Source of the DNA: Actinobacteria bacterium UBA6100
GTDB lineage: Bacteria; Actinomycetota; Coriobacteriia; Anaerosomatales; Anaerosomataceae
Reading direction: 5' to 3'
NCBI GenBank assembly: GCA_002423585.1
Contig: DIWS01000013.1
Location: 341,653-354,089 of the forward strand
DNA length: 12,437 nucleotides
Position numbers and translations under genes: made by a program. This document shows positions 1 to 7,344 of this stretch, piece after piece (position 1 is the stretch's first letter; each line of letters opens with the position of its first letter). The notes beneath the pieces were generated by a model. It had not been told where the DNA came from. It saw only the letters and a program-made list of their open reading frames with translations, and did not search any database.

Positions 1-1
1 A

Positions 2-784
2 GGCATCGTGGCCTTTGTCACGCTCACGCGCGCCGTGCCGCCCGCCGAAGTGGGCGAGGGCTCTGTCCCCAGGGTGACGGTGGTCACCGCGGCGCGCAGC
101 ATCGCCGTGCGCACGGCGCTCACGCGCGAGGACCTGCAGCTCAAAGAGATCGCCGTCGACGCGGTCCCCGAGGGCGCGATCTCGGCGCTCGAGGAGGCCG
201 AGGGCATGCTGACGCTGGTGGACCTGTTCCCCGGCGAGGTGCTGCTGGCCCGCCGGCTGCTCGACCCCAACATCATCACCGGCGACGGGCGTCTCTCTCT
301 GTTCCTCTCCCCCGATGAAGTGCTGATGGCCATCCCCGCCAGCGACCTCCTGACCAAGCAGTGGCTGCTCAAGGCCGGCGATCGGGTCGATATCGCCATC
401 TCGCTCGAGTTCGACGTCAAGGCCATTTCAGAGCAGTCGACCGCGTCCGGTGAGGGCACCGCCCCAGGCACCACGACCGAGAAGCAGTTGGCCAGCTTTT
501 ACGTCTTGCAGAACGTCGGCGTGGCCGCCGTGCTCGGCGAAGGGGGGACCACCGAAAGCGGCGGCCTCGTGGGCACGACCCAGCGCACGGCAGGCGTGCT
601 GCCGCAGGCCCTCCTGCTGACGCTGAATCCGCAGGACGCCCTGGTGCTCAAGTTCGCGCTGGACGCGGGCGGCATCCAGGACATGATGCTGCGCGCCCCC
701 GGCGTCGAGCAGCCCTTTGAGACCGAGCCGGTGGATGCGGGCTATGTGGTGGATCGCTATCGCATCCCGCTGCTGACGCGCTGA
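2..784 (+). CDS. cpaB: CpaB/RcpC-like Tad pilus assembly protein, SAF domain (5' end cut by window edge)
   Basis: The frame is already open at base 2, and the first visible residues (GIVAFVTLTRA) look like the end of an N-terminal membrane anchor. The true start therefore lies left of the window; the GTG at 8 is probably internal. A SAF-type domain follows (VTVVTAARSIAVRTALTRED, then the conserved PGEVLLARRLLD stretch). Next comes the CpaB/RcpC core with GDRVDI, the LQNVGVAAVLG strand and a final segment LTLNPQDALVLKFALDAGG leading to MLRAP, the usual end of the family. CpaB proteins are anchored in the membrane with the SAF domain outside and are needed for Tad pilus biogenesis; in diderms they partner the secretin. 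No secretin is seen here, as expected for a monoderm. The next gene begins two bases after the stop, so the two are almost certainly co-transcribed. The assignment is firm; the exact role in this host is inferred. Confidence 0.88.
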   Translation, partial: GIVAFVTLTRAVPPAEVGEGSVPRVTVVTAARSIAVRTALTREDLQLKEIAVDAVPEGAISALEEAEGMLTLVDLFPGEVLLARRLLDPNIITGDGRLSLFLSPDEVLMAIPASDLLTKQWLLKAGDRVDIAISLEFDVKAISEQSTASGEGTAPGTTTEKQLASFYVLQNVGVAAVLGEGGTTESGGLVGTTQRTAGVLPQALLLTLNPQDALVLKFALDAGGIQDMMLRAPGVEQPFETEPVDAGYVVDRYRIPLLTR

Positions 785-786
785 CG

Positions 787-1443
787 ATGCAGGCGCCCGA
801 GCCCATGGACAGAGCCGAGCCTGACGACGAGGTCCCCGAGGTTGCCCGCAGTACACACCGGCCGGTTGCGGTTTTCCTGATCGGCCTGGTCGGCAGCTTT
901 GTCTGGACCTTCGCTGCCATGTCCTACCTGCGTTCGGCCCTCACCGGAGGTGATCTGCGCGACGTGGGCCTGTTTGTGTTCTATCTCATTGCTGCCTTTC
1001 TGATGCTCTCGCGCAGACCTGCTCGGTGCGAAGGGGCCTGGTGGGAGGTAGCGCTCAGTTGGGGGTCGGCCATCGTTCCCATGCTGGGCTTCAGACCCGC
1101 TGCGGCCGGCTGGGTGGGCGCGTCGGTGGTGCTTCAGGGCCTTGGGCTGCTCGGACTGCTGGCCAGCATCGTGTCCTTGGGCCGCAGTTTCAGCATCGCG
1201 CCGGCCGATCGCGGCCTGGTGACAAGCGGCGCCTACCGCTACATTCGCCACCCGATGTACGGCGCGGAACTGCTCTCCAATGCCGGATTCCTGATCGGCA
1301 ACCTGAGTGGACGCAACGCGCTGACCCTGGGGGCCATGCTCGCGACGCTGGTGTGGCGCATCTCGCGCGAAGAGCGCATTGTCGACAAATACGCGGGATA
1401 CGCCGCGCGCGTGCGCTGGCGGCTCATTCCCGGCATCTGGTAG
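787..1443 (+). CDS. Isoprenylcysteine carboxyl methyltransferase (ICMT)-like integral membrane methyltransferase
   Basis: A 218-residue protein with about five hydrophobic segments and the C-terminal signature of the ICMT/phospholipid methyltransferase superfamily: GLVTSGAYRYIRHPMYGAEL (H155-P156, Y158) followed by EER at 195-197, Y202, Y205 and RLIPG around residue 213. In this family these residues bind S-adenosylmethionine and the lipid-side substrate at the membrane. Known members methylate prenyl-cysteine carboxyls, phosphatidylethanolamine or similar groups; the substrate here cannot be told from sequence. The first 35 residues are polar and acidic, so ATG 805 is an alternative start. 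Neither start has a clear Shine-Dalgarno, which fits translational coupling to cpaB, whose stop is two bases upstream. It sits between cpaB and tadZ, so a role in pilus or envelope modification is possible but unproven. It could also be a passenger in the operon. Confidence 0.82.
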   Translation: MQAPEPMDRAEPDDEVPEVARSTHRPVAVFLIGLVGSFVWTFAAMSYLRSALTGGDLRDVGLFVFYLIAAFLMLSRRPARCEGAWWEVALSWGSAIVPMLGFRPAAAGWVGASVVLQGLGLLGLLASIVSLGRSFSIAPADRGLVTSGAYRYIRHPMYGAELLSNAGFLIGNLSGRNALTLGAMLATLVWRISREERIVDKYAGYAARVRWRLIPGIW

Positions 1444-1448
1444 ATTGA

Positions 1449-1488
1449 GTGCCCGGCGCCTGCAGCCATAGGCCTGGTTGCCGGGCGC
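1449..1488 (+). other. Intercistronic hairpin between the methyltransferase gene and tadZ
   Basis: The arms at 1449-1457 and 1480-1488 pair over nine positions (GTGCCCGGC with GCCGGGCGC, one G-U pair), enclosing a 22-base loop. There is no T-run after it, so it does not look like a terminator. It ends 16 bases before the tadZ ribosome binding site and could affect mRNA stability or tadZ translation. In GC-rich DNA a chance origin is possible. Confidence 0.3.
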
Positions 1489-1504
1489 AGTAGTCGATAG
1501 TGAT

Positions 1505-1509
1505 GGAGG
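1505..1509 (+). promoter_or_regulatory. Ribosome binding site of tadZ (decides the start)
   Basis: GGAGG lies seven bases before GTG 1517. This supports that GTG rather than the in-frame TTG at 1478, which would add 13 low-complexity residues (GAVVDSDGGSS) with no family match. Confidence 0.75.
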
Positions 1510-1516
1510 CTCGTCG

Positions 1517-2785
1517 GTGACGGTTAGCATCTATGAAACGCTGCGCATTCTGCTGGTGAGCGGCCAGGAAGAGCTGCGTGACCTGGTAGAGAGCGCGTTG
1601 CAGGATCGACTACCGAATCACCGGGTCTACTGGGTATCGCAGGCCGATATGGCGCTGCAGCGCGCCGAAGAGCTGGTGCCGCACCTGATCGTGCTGAGCG
1701 ACGACTTGCGCGGAACCGCGATGGGCTTTATGGTGCGCGAACTGGCCGGGCGGGCGCCGGGCGCCGCCATCCTGGTGCTGATCGAGCCCACGGCCGTGGC
1801 GCAGGCCAGCCAGGCGATGCTGGCGGGCGCGCGCGGCTTTGTGGTCAAGCCGATCGCCAACCCCGAAGAGTTTGCGTCCAGCGTGCGCGAGGTGCTGCGC
1901 CAAGGCACTCCCGGCGAAGCCACCGGTGGCGATACCGCCCGCCCTCTCGGCCGCGTGCTGGTGTTCTGCGCCCCCAAGGGCGGCACGGGCCGCACCACCC
2001 TGGCCATCAACACCGCCATCAGCCTGCACATGGAGACCAAGCGCGCCGTGGCCCTGGTCGACGCCGACTATGCCGCCCCCGCGGTCGATGTCGCGCTCAA
2101 CCTGCAGCCCGAGCGCACCATCGCCGACCTGCTGCCGCGCCTCGCCCGGCTCGACACCGAGCTCATCATGGGCGTATTGGCGCACCACGCCTCGGGCGTG
2201 CATGTGCTGATGGCCCCGCCGCCCGACGATACCGCGGCCGACATCCCGTTGCCGCAAGTGCAGCAAATTGTGGCCACGCTGCGCCGCACCTTTGACTGGG
2301 TGGTGGTGGATCTCGGCCTGCCGATGAACGAGACCGCCTACGCCTTTCTCGACTCGGCCGACCGGATCGTTATCTCGGTGGTACCCGAGATGGTGGGGCT
2401 GCGCAACGCCCGCCTGCTGCTCGACGGCCTGCACGAGCGCGGCTATCCCGAGAGCAAGGTCTGGATGCTGGTGAACCGCGCGACCCTGCCGGGCGGCATC
2501 AAGCCAAGCGACATCGAGGCACGGCTGCGGCTGCCGGTGTCGTTCTCGATACCGGACGATCAGGCGCTCGCCACGCACGCCGTCAACCGCGGCGTGCCCG
2601 CCACGCTGAGCCACCCACGCAGCGCCCTCGCCAAGGCCTATCGCCAGTTTGCGCACAAGATCGCCAAAGAGCTGCCGCTGGCCGATGCCAGCCCGGACCC
2701 GCTCACGGAGGCCCCGGGCGCAAGCGACGACGCCACCGAGGCCGGCTCCAAATTCAAAAGGCGTGCCAAGCTGGGCCGCAAGTGA
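1517..2785 (+). CDS. tadZ: TadZ/CpaE-like pilus localisation ATPase (pseudo-receiver plus ParA/MinD-type domain)
   Basis: With the GTG 1517 start (GGAGG seven bases upstream) the protein has 422 residues. Residues 9-135 form a receiver-like fold: Asp62 sits in the phospho-acceptor place (LSDD) and Lys111 in the conserved KP motif. The acidic pair normally after beta-1 is replaced by VSGQ, so normal phosphorylation is doubtful. Residues 148-400 form a deviant-Walker ATPase: PKGGTGRTT at 153-161 keeps the signature Lys154 but has Arg159 where most P-loops have Lys. VALVDADYA gives Asp182/Asp184, and FDWVVVD gives Asp265 as Walker B. TadZ/CpaE proteins place the Tad machine at a cell pole or site, and an altered P-loop is common in the family. 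The C-terminal tail after about residue 385 is acidic, then basic (KFKRRAKLGRK). Gaps of 73 and 102 bases separate it from its neighbours, in the same direction. Confidence 0.92.
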   Translation: MTVSIYETLRILLVSGQEELRDLVESALQDRLPNHRVYWVSQADMALQRAEELVPHLIVLSDDLRGTAMGFMVRELAGRAPGAAILVLIEPTAVAQASQAMLAGARGFVVKPIANPEEFASSVREVLRQGTPGEATGGDTARPLGRVLVFCAPKGGTGRTTLAINTAISLHMETKRAVALVDADYAAPAVDVALNLQPERTIADLLPRLARLDTELIMGVLAHHASGVHVLMAPPPDDTAADIPLPQVQQIVATLRRTFDWVVVDLGLPMNETAYAFLDSADRIVISVVPEMVGLRNARLLLDGLHERGYPESKVWMLVNRATLPGGIKPSDIEARLRLPVSFSIPDDQALATHAVNRGVPATLSHPRSALAKAYRQFAHKIAKELPLADASPDPLTEAPGASDDATEAGSKFKRRAKLGRK

Positions 2786-2875
2786 CGGCCTTTCAGGGCC
2801 CAATGGCTCCGGCTTTTGCGCGCTGATGCGAGTACGCTCGCACGACAGCTCGGCCCTTGTCGGCCGGGCACGCAC

Positions 2876-2880
2876 AAGGA
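2876..2880 (+). promoter_or_regulatory. Ribosome binding site of tadB (decides the start)
   Basis: AAGGA lies seven bases before ATG 2888. The frame is open further upstream (from about 2816), but the added residues are non-hydrophobic and would bury the N-terminal membrane segment, so ATG 2888 is preferred. Confidence 0.65.
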
Positions 2881-2887
2881 CACGCAC

Positions 2888-4441
2888 ATGACGAGCTCGG
2901 AGCACAATCGAACACCCCCGGCCAGTCGGCTGCGGCGCGTCTGGCCACTGTACGTGCTGCTCTGGTTGCTGGTGCTGCCGGCGCTCTTCGCCGCCTGCCG
3001 TCCGTCCGTCGACATGGGCAGCCTGCAGATGGACGTCAGTCTGGGCAAGGCCTACCTCGCCCAGGTACAGCGCACCGTGCTGCGCGTCGATGTGCTGGTG
3101 CGCGGTGCTGCGAACACGCCCGTGCAGGGGCTGGACGTCACCGCCGTGGTGCAGGATGCCGCCGGCCGCGAGGTGGCCACGCTCTCCTGTGAGCCGGAGG
3201 CGAATGCCCCGGGACGCTACATCAGCCGCCCGTTTGCGCTGGGCGCGGCCAGGCCCGGCTCGTGGCAGGTGGACGTGACCACGCGTCGCGGCGCCCGCTC
3301 CACGCAGACCACCTGGACCTTCCAGGTGGATGGCGACCTGCTCGCGGCGCCGCCCGCGCCCACTCCGGCCGGAGAAGCCGGCGCAGCGCCGGCGCAGACA
3401 CTTCCCACCGCCGTGGATGCCGAGGCCCCCGCACAAACTGCGCCGCAGACCGGCACGAGTGTTGCCGTCACCCCTCCCAACGACCCGGCCCGCAACGCCC
3501 TGCTGTTCGGCGTTCTGGTCTTTATCGCCACCACCGTGGGGTTTGTGGGTCTCTGGCACGTCTGGCGCGTCGAAGACCCGCTGGCCGACCGCATGAAAGA
3601 GTTCGGCATGGACGGCACCTCGGCCTTTGCGGCCGAAGAGACCGGCGCCGAGAGCCTCAAGAGTCTGCCGCCGCTCAAACGCATCGCCAACGGCCTGGGC
3701 ATGGGGCCGCGCCTGGCGGAGAAACTGGCCCAGTCCGATGTGCCGCTCACGGCCGCCGAGTTCGGCCTGCTGACCCTCGGACTGCTCGCGCTGGGTCTGG
3801 TCGTCGGCACGTGGCGCTCCGGCATCGTGCTGGGTCTGGTGTTGGCAGGCGTACTGGCCTACGCCCCCACCATCTATCTGAATATGGCGATCGAGCGACG
3901 CCGCCGGACCTTTGAACAACAACTGCCGGACGTGCTGATGATGCTGGTGGGCGGCCTGCGGGCCGGCTACGGCCTCAACCAGGCCCTGCAGGTGGTGGTC
4001 GACCAATTGCCCGCGCCCGCCTCGCGCGAGTTCGGCCGCGTCGTCAACTCGGTCAGCCTGGGCATTCCCATCACGCAGGCGCTGGAAGAGATGACCGCGC
4101 GCGTGCGCTCGGACGACCTGGGCCTGATCGTCACGGCCATCTCGGTACAGCACCAGGTCGGCGGCAACCTGGCCGAGACGCTGGACACCATCGGAGACAC
4201 CATCCGCGACCGCATCCGCATCCAGGGCGAGATCCGGGCGCTCACGGCCGAGGAGCAGCTCAGCGGTTACGTACTGGGCGCCCTGCCCACCGGACTCGCC
4301 CTGCTGCTGTTCATCATCAGCCCCGAGTACATGCGGCCCCTGTTCGCGCCCGGCTGGCAGCGTCTGCTGCCGGTGGTCGCCCTGGGCTTGCAGGGCCTGG
4401 GCCTTTGGGTGATCCGCAAGATGCTCGTGATCGAGGTATAG
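2888..4441 (+). CDS. tadB: TadB-like type II/IV secretion F-family platform protein with an N-terminal extracytoplasmic YtkA/FixH-like domain
   Basis: The 517-residue protein is much longer than a usual TadB (about 300). Residues 18-36 are a basic-then-hydrophobic signal or anchor ending LFAAC, so Cys37 could be lipidated. Residues about 40-148 form a beta-rich module with the pattern of YtkA/FixH-like domains (VDVLVRGAANTPVQGLDVTA, then APGRYISRPF and PGSWQVDVTT). An Ala/Pro-rich linker (about 150-200) leads to a membrane helix at about 203-226. The rest is standard TadB: two membrane helices at about 292-336, a T2SF domain from about 342 (FEQQLPDVLMMLVGGLRAGYG, later QVGGNLAETLDTI) and two C-terminal helices. 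TadB and TadC form the inner-membrane platform that TadA acts on. The extra domain should lie outside the membrane. It is one unbroken frame, so a true fusion unless the assembly is wrong. Its stop is three bases before tadC. Confidence 0.9.
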   Translation: MTSSEHNRTPPASRLRRVWPLYVLLWLLVLPALFAACRPSVDMGSLQMDVSLGKAYLAQVQRTVLRVDVLVRGAANTPVQGLDVTAVVQDAAGREVATLSCEPEANAPGRYISRPFALGAARPGSWQVDVTTRRGARSTQTTWTFQVDGDLLAAPPAPTPAGEAGAAPAQTLPTAVDAEAPAQTAPQTGTSVAVTPPNDPARNALLFGVLVFIATTVGFVGLWHVWRVEDPLADRMKEFGMDGTSAFAAEETGAESLKSLPPLKRIANGLGMGPRLAEKLAQSDVPLTAAEFGLLTLGLLALGLVVGTWRSGIVLGLVLAGVLAYAPTIYLNMAIERRRRTFEQQLPDVLMMLVGGLRAGYGLNQALQVVVDQLPAPASREFGRVVNSVSLGIPITQALEEMTARVRSDDLGLIVTAISVQHQVGGNLAETLDTIGDTIRDRIRIQGEIRALTAEEQLSGYVLGALPTGLALLLFIISPEYMRPLFAPGWQRLLPVVALGLQGLGLWVIRKMLVIEV

Positions 4442-4444
4442 GCC

Positions 4445-5416
4445 ATGGACCTGAGCTACGAGACACTCAAGGCCCTGCTCGGCGAAGCGGTCCCGGGATC
4501 GCCGCTCCTGTTCGGCGTGCTCATCGCGCTGGCAACCGTCTGCCTGTGGCTGTCGGTGGCGCCCTCGGGCGGGCGGCGCAAGGAAGGCGACCGCCTGGAC
4601 GAGTACGTCACACGCGTCGAGCAAGCGACGGATCAGGCGCTCGAGCCGTTCGAGCAGCGCGTGATCATGCCGCTCATTCGGCGCGTGCTGCGCATGCTCG
4701 GACGAATGATGCCCAACCGCGCCATGGCCGCCACGCAGCGCCGCCTCATCCACGCCGGCGAGCCCGGCAAGCTGGGCGTGCTGGACTTTTACGGGCTGCA
4801 GCTGTTGTCGGCCGTCGTTATGAGCGCGCTGGCCCTGCTGCTGGTGCGCCGCTCGGGGTTCGCGCTCAACTCGCTGCTGCTGGGCGCGGTGCTGGTGATT
4901 CTGGGGCTCTACCTGCCCAACTTTTGGCTCAGCAACAAGGTCGACAGCCGCAGCAAGGAGGTCATGCGCGCCCTGCCGAACGCGCTCGACATGCTCACGA
5001 TTGGCGTGGAGGCCGGGCTGGCCTTCGAGTCGGCCATGCTGCGCGTGGCCGAACGCTGGGACAACGCGCTGACACGCGAGTTTCGCCACGTGGTGCTCGA
5101 GATACGCGTGGGCACGTCGCGCGACCAGGCCCTGATGCACATGGCCGAGCGCACCAACGTGCCCGATCTGCGCACGTTCGTCGCCATTCTGGTACAATCG
5201 AACCAGTTGGGCGTCAGCATCGCCGACGTGCTGCACAGCCAGGCGGCGCTGATGCGCGACAAGCGCCGACAACGCGCCGAGGCCATCGCGCGCCAGGCGA
5301 CGGTCAAAATGGCCTTCCCGCTGGTGTTCTTTATCTTTCCGGCCCTGTTCGTCGTCATCCTGGGGCCGGCGATGCCGCAGTTGCTCGATCTGTTCCGAAC
5401 GATGGGTGGAGGCTGA
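4445..5416 (+). CDS. tadC: TadC-like type II/IV secretion F-family platform protein
   Basis: A 323-residue protein with the typical TadC plan: an N-terminal membrane helix (about 20-38), a cytoplasmic basic/helical stretch, two adjacent membrane helices (about 118-160), a T2SF domain at about 173-290 (ALPNALDMLTIGVEAGLAFE, then QSNQLGVSIADVL and the RRQRAEAIARQATVKMAFPL element) and a last helix LVFFIFPALFVVILGPAM. It is the partner of TadB in the inner-membrane platform of the pilus motor. The ATG lies three bases after the tadB stop, and its Shine-Dalgarno (GAGG, 4433-4436) lies inside the end of tadB, so the pair is translationally coupled. Length and motifs are normal for the family. It contains a promoter-like TGGTACAAT at 5190-5198 made of rare codons. 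Confidence 0.93.
   Translation: MDLSYETLKALLGEAVPGSPLLFGVLIALATVCLWLSVAPSGGRRKEGDRLDEYVTRVEQATDQALEPFEQRVIMPLIRRVLRMLGRMMPNRAMAATQRRLIHAGEPGKLGVLDFYGLQLLSAVVMSALALLLVRRSGFALNSLLLGAVLVILGLYLPNFWLSNKVDSRSKEVMRALPNALDMLTIGVEAGLAFESAMLRVAERWDNALTREFRHVVLEIRVGTSRDQALMHMAERTNVPDLRTFVAILVQSNQLGVSIADVLHSQAALMRDKRRQRAEAIARQATVKMAFPLVFFIFPALFVVILGPAMPQLLDLFRTMGGG
5190..5198 (+). promoter_or_regulatory. Possible internal extended -10 promoter element inside tadC
   Basis: TGGTACAAT matches an extended -10 (TGn plus TACAAT), AT-rich against its GC-rich surroundings. It is written with codons GTA and CAA, which look unusual beside the GTG and CAG preferred nearby. No good -35 is visible. It is 275 bases before the TPR-propeller gene. 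The same nine bases recur at 10654-10662 before tadE. Confidence 0.3.
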
Positions 5417-5472
5417 GCGCCCGCCATACCGCAGTCCCATAGTTTTCGTCCGCACACACGCCCAAAGGTAAC

Positions 5473-7332
5473 ATGACCATTTCTCACGATCCCACTCAAT
5501 TGAATCAGGACCCCGCCTACCAGGAGGGACTGGCGCACTACCAGGCCGGCGAGTGGCAAGAAGCCATCGCCAGCTTTGAGCAGGCCGCACAGCGCTTTCC
5601 GGACGAGCGCGCCCTGCAGGATCTGCTCGACCAGGCCAGCTTCAAGGCGCAGCGCGACACAGAGACGCGCGTGCGCGGCAAGCGCTGGATTGTGTCGTGG
5701 CCGCGCGTGTTGGGGGCGGTGCTGGCTGTGGTGGTGTTCGGGCTCGGGGTCGTGATTGGCGTGCGCGCCATGCGCGACTGGATCGCGCCCGCCTGGGCCG
5801 AGGCGCGTGAGGCCCGCACCACCGCCGCCCTGCTCAAGGATGCCAACGCCTACCTCGCAGGCGGCCGCTTTGACGACGCCGAGGCCAAGTACTGGGACTA
5901 TCTCGGCCGCGTGCCCGAAAGCGCCGAGGCGCAGGAGGGGCTGGAGCAGATCCTGGTGCAGCGCGAGTTGCTGGCCATGTATGAGCAAGCGGTCGCGCTG
6001 CAGGAAGCCGGCGACCGCGCCGGCGCGCTGGCCATCTACACCGACTTGTTGATGCGCGCCCCGCAGTACAAGGACGTGCGCCTGCGCGTGGGTGACCTGC
6101 GGCGCGCCGAGGACATCGAGGGACTCTATGCCGCCGCCGAGGCCGACTATTCCGCTGGCCTGTACGTCGACGCCCTGGACAAGTTCGAGCAGTTGCAGGC
6201 CTTGGACAGCAACTATCAGGCCACGTCCGTCCAGAGTCGCCTGTTCGATCTCTACATGGCGCTCGGGCGTGAAGCGATCACGCACAACCCGCCGATGGCA
6301 GAGCTCGTGCCTCAGGCCGAGAGCTACTTTACGCGCGCGCTCAGCCTGCGTCCGCGCGATACCGACGCGGCGCTCGAGCAGCGCCTGACACAGTTGTTCA
6401 CCCAGGGCTATACGCTCTATCAGCAGGGCTACTGGGATGACGCCATCAGCAGCCTGCGCGCCATCTACGATCGCCGGCCTGACTATATGAACGGCATGGT
6501 GCTGGCCGCGCTGTACGATGCCTGCATCCGCAGCGGCGACGATTACCGGCGCAGCGGCGACCTCGGCTTTGCCTACGAACGCTATCGTCAGGCGGCAGCG
6601 CTGCCGGTGGCCGATATCACCCTGGCGCTGGCGCGGCTCGACGAGGTCACGCCCTACCTGACGCCGACCTCCACGCCCACCGCAACGGCCACGCCTACCA
6701 ACACGCCGCTGCCCACCGAGACGCCCAGACCCACCGTGGCGCCCACGCCCAAGCCCCTGACGGCGTACCGCAACGCGATCGCCTTTTACTCTGACAACGA
6801 GGACCGGCCTGGCATCTGGGTGATGGACGCCAGCTTCAGGAACCGCGTCTACCTGGGCAACTCACGCGCGCTGCAAACAGCCTTTGCCCAGATCTATGAG
6901 CGACACGCCTACTCGCCCGACGGACGCTACCGACTGTTTGTGCGCTCGGCCAGCGGCTCGGAGCAGATCTTTGTCGAGCGCCCGCCCGACCCCGCGCAGG
7001 GCGACCTCCCGCCGGTGCAGCTCACTAACCTGCGTGTCTGCTACAACCCCGTCTGGTCGCCGGACGGCGGGCGCATCGCTTTTGTCAGCGAGCAGGACCG
7101 CACCGATGACATCTGGGTGATGAACCCCGACGGGTCTGACCCGCGCAACTTGACCGAGAATGGCTGGGAATGGGAAAAGCACCCGTCCTGGTCGCCCGAC
7201 GGCTCCAAGATCATCTTTTGGTCGAACCGCGAAGGACGCAAGCAACTGTACATCATGGATGCCGACGGCCGCAACGTACGCAACATCAGCAACACGCCGG
7301 ACGATGAGTACGATCCGGTGTGGATCCGCTAG
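5473..7332 (+). CDS. TPR / single-membrane-helix / Pro-Thr linker / TolB-like beta-propeller protein of the Tad locus
   Basis: The 619-residue protein has a clear domain series. One TPR-like repeat (15-45, AYQEGLAHYQAGEWQEAIAS) is followed by a basic stretch and one membrane helix at about 74-96. A run of TPR-like units follows at about 120-150, 170-200, 218-250, 281-297 and 309-380. Then comes a Thr/Pro-rich linker at about 397-430 and PD40/TolB-type propeller repeats (YSPDGRYRLFV near 480, VWSPDGGRIAFVSEQD near 527, SWSPDGSKIIFWSNREGRK near 572, ending YDPVWIR). Basic residues before the helix predict N-terminus inside and the rest outside the cell. Only about four propeller blades are visible. 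ATG 5473 has AAAGG four bases upstream. The propeller and TPRs suggest binding to protein or glycan partners; no enzyme motif is seen. Its place between tadC and tadA suggests a structural or sensory part of the pilus machine, which is inference. Confidence 0.85.
   Translation: MTISHDPTQLNQDPAYQEGLAHYQAGEWQEAIASFEQAAQRFPDERALQDLLDQASFKAQRDTETRVRGKRWIVSWPRVLGAVLAVVVFGLGVVIGVRAMRDWIAPAWAEAREARTTAALLKDANAYLAGGRFDDAEAKYWDYLGRVPESAEAQEGLEQILVQRELLAMYEQAVALQEAGDRAGALAIYTDLLMRAPQYKDVRLRVGDLRRAEDIEGLYAAAEADYSAGLYVDALDKFEQLQALDSNYQATSVQSRLFDLYMALGREAITHNPPMAELVPQAESYFTRALSLRPRDTDAALEQRLTQLFTQGYTLYQQGYWDDAISSLRAIYDRRPDYMNGMVLAALYDACIRSGDDYRRSGDLGFAYERYRQAAALPVADITLALARLDEVTPYLTPTSTPTATATPTNTPLPTETPRPTVAPTPKPLTAYRNAIAFYSDNEDRPGIWVMDASFRNRVYLGNSRALQTAFAQIYERHAYSPDGRYRLFVRSASGSEQIFVERPPDPAQGDLPPVQLTNLRVCYNPVWSPDGGRIAFVSEQDRTDDIWVMNPDGSDPRNLTENGWEWEKHPSWSPDGSKIIFWSNREGRKQLYIMDADGRNVRNISNTPDDEYDPVWIR
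6658..6762 (+). repeat. Low-complexity Thr/Pro-linker-coding stretch
   Basis: Degenerate ACGCC/CCCACC units encode repeated TP, PT and TPT dipeptides between the TPR region and the propeller. Such linkers are typical of exported Chloroflexota proteins and act as extended, often glycosylated spacers. Length may vary between strains by slippage. Confidence 0.6.
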
Positions 7333-7344
7333 GATGGAGAATAG

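Noticed and set aside
2827..2842. Short stem TGCGAG-TACG-CTCGCA between tadZ and tadB
   Set aside because: Only six base pairs and no T-run; too weak to call a terminator or operator in GC-rich DNA.
3377..3393. Near-perfect palindrome GCCGGCGC-A-GCGCCGGC, also part of an 11-base direct repeat
   Set aside because: It lies in the Ala/Pro-rich linker of TadB and is best explained by low-complexity GC-rich coding; no site function can be supported.
1610..5590. A 1326-codon open frame on the - strand opposite tadZ, tadB and tadC
   Set aside because: It is a mirror of strongly biased GC-rich codons on the + strand; its translation is rich in His, Gln, Arg and Gly with no domain, and the + strand holds well-recognised Tad genes.
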